From assembly GCA_041191405.1 (NCBI GenBank), contig JBEEOW010000008.1:72901-136900 (forward strand): DNA of 64,000 bases, in the 5' to 3' direction. This DNA comes from JBEEOW01 sp041191405 (lineage in GTDB: Bacteria; Bacteroidota; Bacteroidia; Cytophagales; UBA9547). The notes under the pieces were generated by a model. It ran no database searches and was not told the DNA's origin. It saw only the letters and a list, made by a program, of their open reading frames with translations. This document shows positions 63,801-64,000 of this stretch, in pieces. A program made the translations under genes and the position numbers. Every line of letters begins with the position of its first letter. Position 1 is the first letter of the stretch.

Positions 63801-64000
63801 AAAAGTAACATTAATAGGTTCAGGGGCATCAAGCTACACTTGGGATAATGGCGTAACCAACAATACAGCCTTCACACCAGCTACCAAAACATTATACACT
63901 GTAACTGGAACGGACGCAAAAGGCTGTTCAGCAACAGATACAATCACAGTTAAACTAAGCTCACCACCAACCGCAGCAATAACCACTACAGCATTAGGTT
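60853..64000 (+). CDS. Large secreted protein, transglycosylase-like front and Ig-like repeats (cut by window end)
   Basis: The frame stays open from the ATG at 60853 to the window edge (1049 residues seen). Residues 1-22 are a signal peptide ending 'NLIGQ'. About 80-280 resemble lysozyme-like lytic transglycosylases: 'LINETSGG' with E117 in the catalytic place, 'GCFQID' (161-166) in the place of the G-x-x-Q motif, and 'FAGFNQGPDAM' (244-254) in the place of 'AYNAG'. From about 415 follow Ig-like/PKD-like units such as 'VCKGNSVELETVYGSGYTYTWLKD'. Near the end are two similar repeats with 'GSGA.(T/S)Y.WD' and 'Y.(L/V)TGTD..GC.AT'. Cys-rich Ig arrays of this kind normally lead to a T9SS sorting domain, expected beyond the window. 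Peptidoglycan or glycan cleavage is a hypothesis. Confidence 0.85.
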   Translation, partial: MKVNFKLLLFVIFLFNQFNLIGQTIPDYGKNCPDVPCKYYPDTNAFISTEEIQLGSGIITKNNQGSGAYNQWTTLDWRIPCNKPTYAIAMAHSWILFRNLINPNININIFPATLINETSGGACIPASKIDMSCYTKTPENFPFQHQFVDYGNDFSLASSDGCFQIDVLGRATLKEWLGSSNCGNVFGDDAKNRALITGESLETGALAKFYYALISNRRFLSKGYNSGPVLSATPDKDAYTKMMFAGFNQGPDAMDAIAQRIFVTNRSAAMTSTDWFQSNILGPIGYSMASTHYYKILSNQYTPVNAADKQRWLGWYDYPVTWAIMTEYMDKVFAMYSYNATQQTSIKNKVKAVFDAQKDASGNVSFRFKLGPVLDMFVKSTEVYDPLNTILNSQAGNGGCQNGCVGPMVRLWANTPKKVCKGNSVELETVYGSGYTYTWLKDEALIANPNPQKNIFYATQSGVYSVVVANEKGCAIRDNGSVTVVIDNSCSTCDLLANGTVTKNSCTGIKDGKIDVALSGVDYSAAKSYTYKWTYPDGSINTLTNKLLNNISNGNYALEVTEVGNATCKAFKTIKVEETTPFYSKLNLSQTVNSCSTATVKADVVSNPPKNCNYIFKMEKNTCPNSNEWISTDMRLYVKLNGVSIGGTTPTPMDWGAGCTPYLTTNFGVTDGDKIEVYIGNVSGSSFSSKSFKFSVTDPKNQTTSSNTVGMSFPGNQETLVLSATAKCDMPVPSFNFTWKPVPSSAPTSTTISSTANVTVSNNTFYTIEAVSPSAPSCKLKDSIEVKYTCVGSCTPPATAPLFKSANFSACAPATGANVIVTLPTGVYYQLFNSTTNVAVGSAAGPTTVAGDVTISNIAAGTYKVRIASSIANLTSTGCFTPSVGTGTVTIYTLPTLTISSLPNDSVCTGTNVTLKGSGANTYLWDKAVVDNTPFLATTSTTYTLTGTDINGCQATKTINLVVNPLPTVKATATPSSTICQGAKVTLIGSGASSYTWDNGVTNNTAFTPATKTLYTVTGTDAKGCSATDTITVKLSSPPTAAITTTALG

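Overview
The window is AT-rich DNA from a member of the phylum Bacteroidota. Three things point there. Two secreted proteins end in type IX secretion (T9SS type A) sorting domains with the VYPNPS signature. A BshC bacillithiol enzyme is present. Candidate promoters follow the Bacteroidota -7 consensus TAnnTTTG rather than sigma70 boxes. I cannot place it below phylum. No rRNA, tRNA, CRISPR array or classical insertion sequence was found, and no stretch longer than about 300 bases lacks a gene.

Layout. 1-15.3 kb: one giant 5011-residue secreted T9SS cargo protein, closed by a long hairpin terminator. 15.3-17.0 kb: accessory DNA, made of an unknown gene bracketed by a 10-bp inverted repeat and a REP-associated tyrosine transposase (RAYT) bracketed by inverted two-part palindromic repeats. 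17.0-22.3 kb: two Crp/Fnr-type regulators, a serine hydrolase, a DUF2867 protein, two related membrane proteins and a multi-pass membrane protein. 22.2-24.5 kb (minus): DUF2256 zinc-ribbon protein, photolyase/cryptochrome and flavin reductase. 24.6-29.9 kb (minus): triple-DUF4397 T9SS cargo, an SDR protein lacking the usual catalytic Tyr, a membrane-anchored unknown and glutaryl-CoA dehydrogenase. 30.1-33.4 kb: tryptophan 2,3-dioxygenase, a MORN-repeat protein and RNase HI. 33.4-34.0 kb: a small membrane-protein gene inside inverted repeats. 34.1-36.7 kb: phosphopantetheinyl transferase, WD40 protein and DivIVA-domain protein. 36.9-43.1 kb (minus): three histidine kinases sharing one type of membrane sensor, a membrane protein resembling transmembrane terpene cyclases, an MpaB-type oxygenase and a receiver-only response regulator. 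43.3-48.9 kb: NeuD/PglD-type acyltransferase, AroB, small membrane proteins, BshC and a metallophosphoesterase. 49.0-56.0 kb (minus): a complete RND efflux operon (TetR, TolC, unknown 126-residue protein, adaptor, permease). 56.2-60.7 kb: alpha/beta hydrolase, lipoproteins, a GT2 glycosyltransferase and a DUF4403 lipoprotein. 60.85 kb to the end: a secreted protein, cut by the window edge, with a lysozyme/transglycosylase-like front and Ig-like repeats.

How the genes work together. Tryptophan dioxygenase and glutaryl-CoA dehydrogenase lie divergently and fit aerobic amino-acid breakdown. Photolyase, flavin reductase and DUF2256 form a light-damage repair group. The TetR-TolC-adaptor-RND genes make one tripartite pump.

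The most unusual pattern is intergenic. At about a dozen gene boundaries there are degenerate tandem repeats with a strict 7-bp period, each locus with its own sequence flavour. They nearly always touch a stop codon, and in one case a start codon. Several overlap the end of the coding sequence. The second notable pattern is gene-sized cassettes bounded by inverted repeats (15.4-16.2, 16.3-17.0 and 33.4-34.0 kb), two of which share an exact 16-bp boundary sequence.
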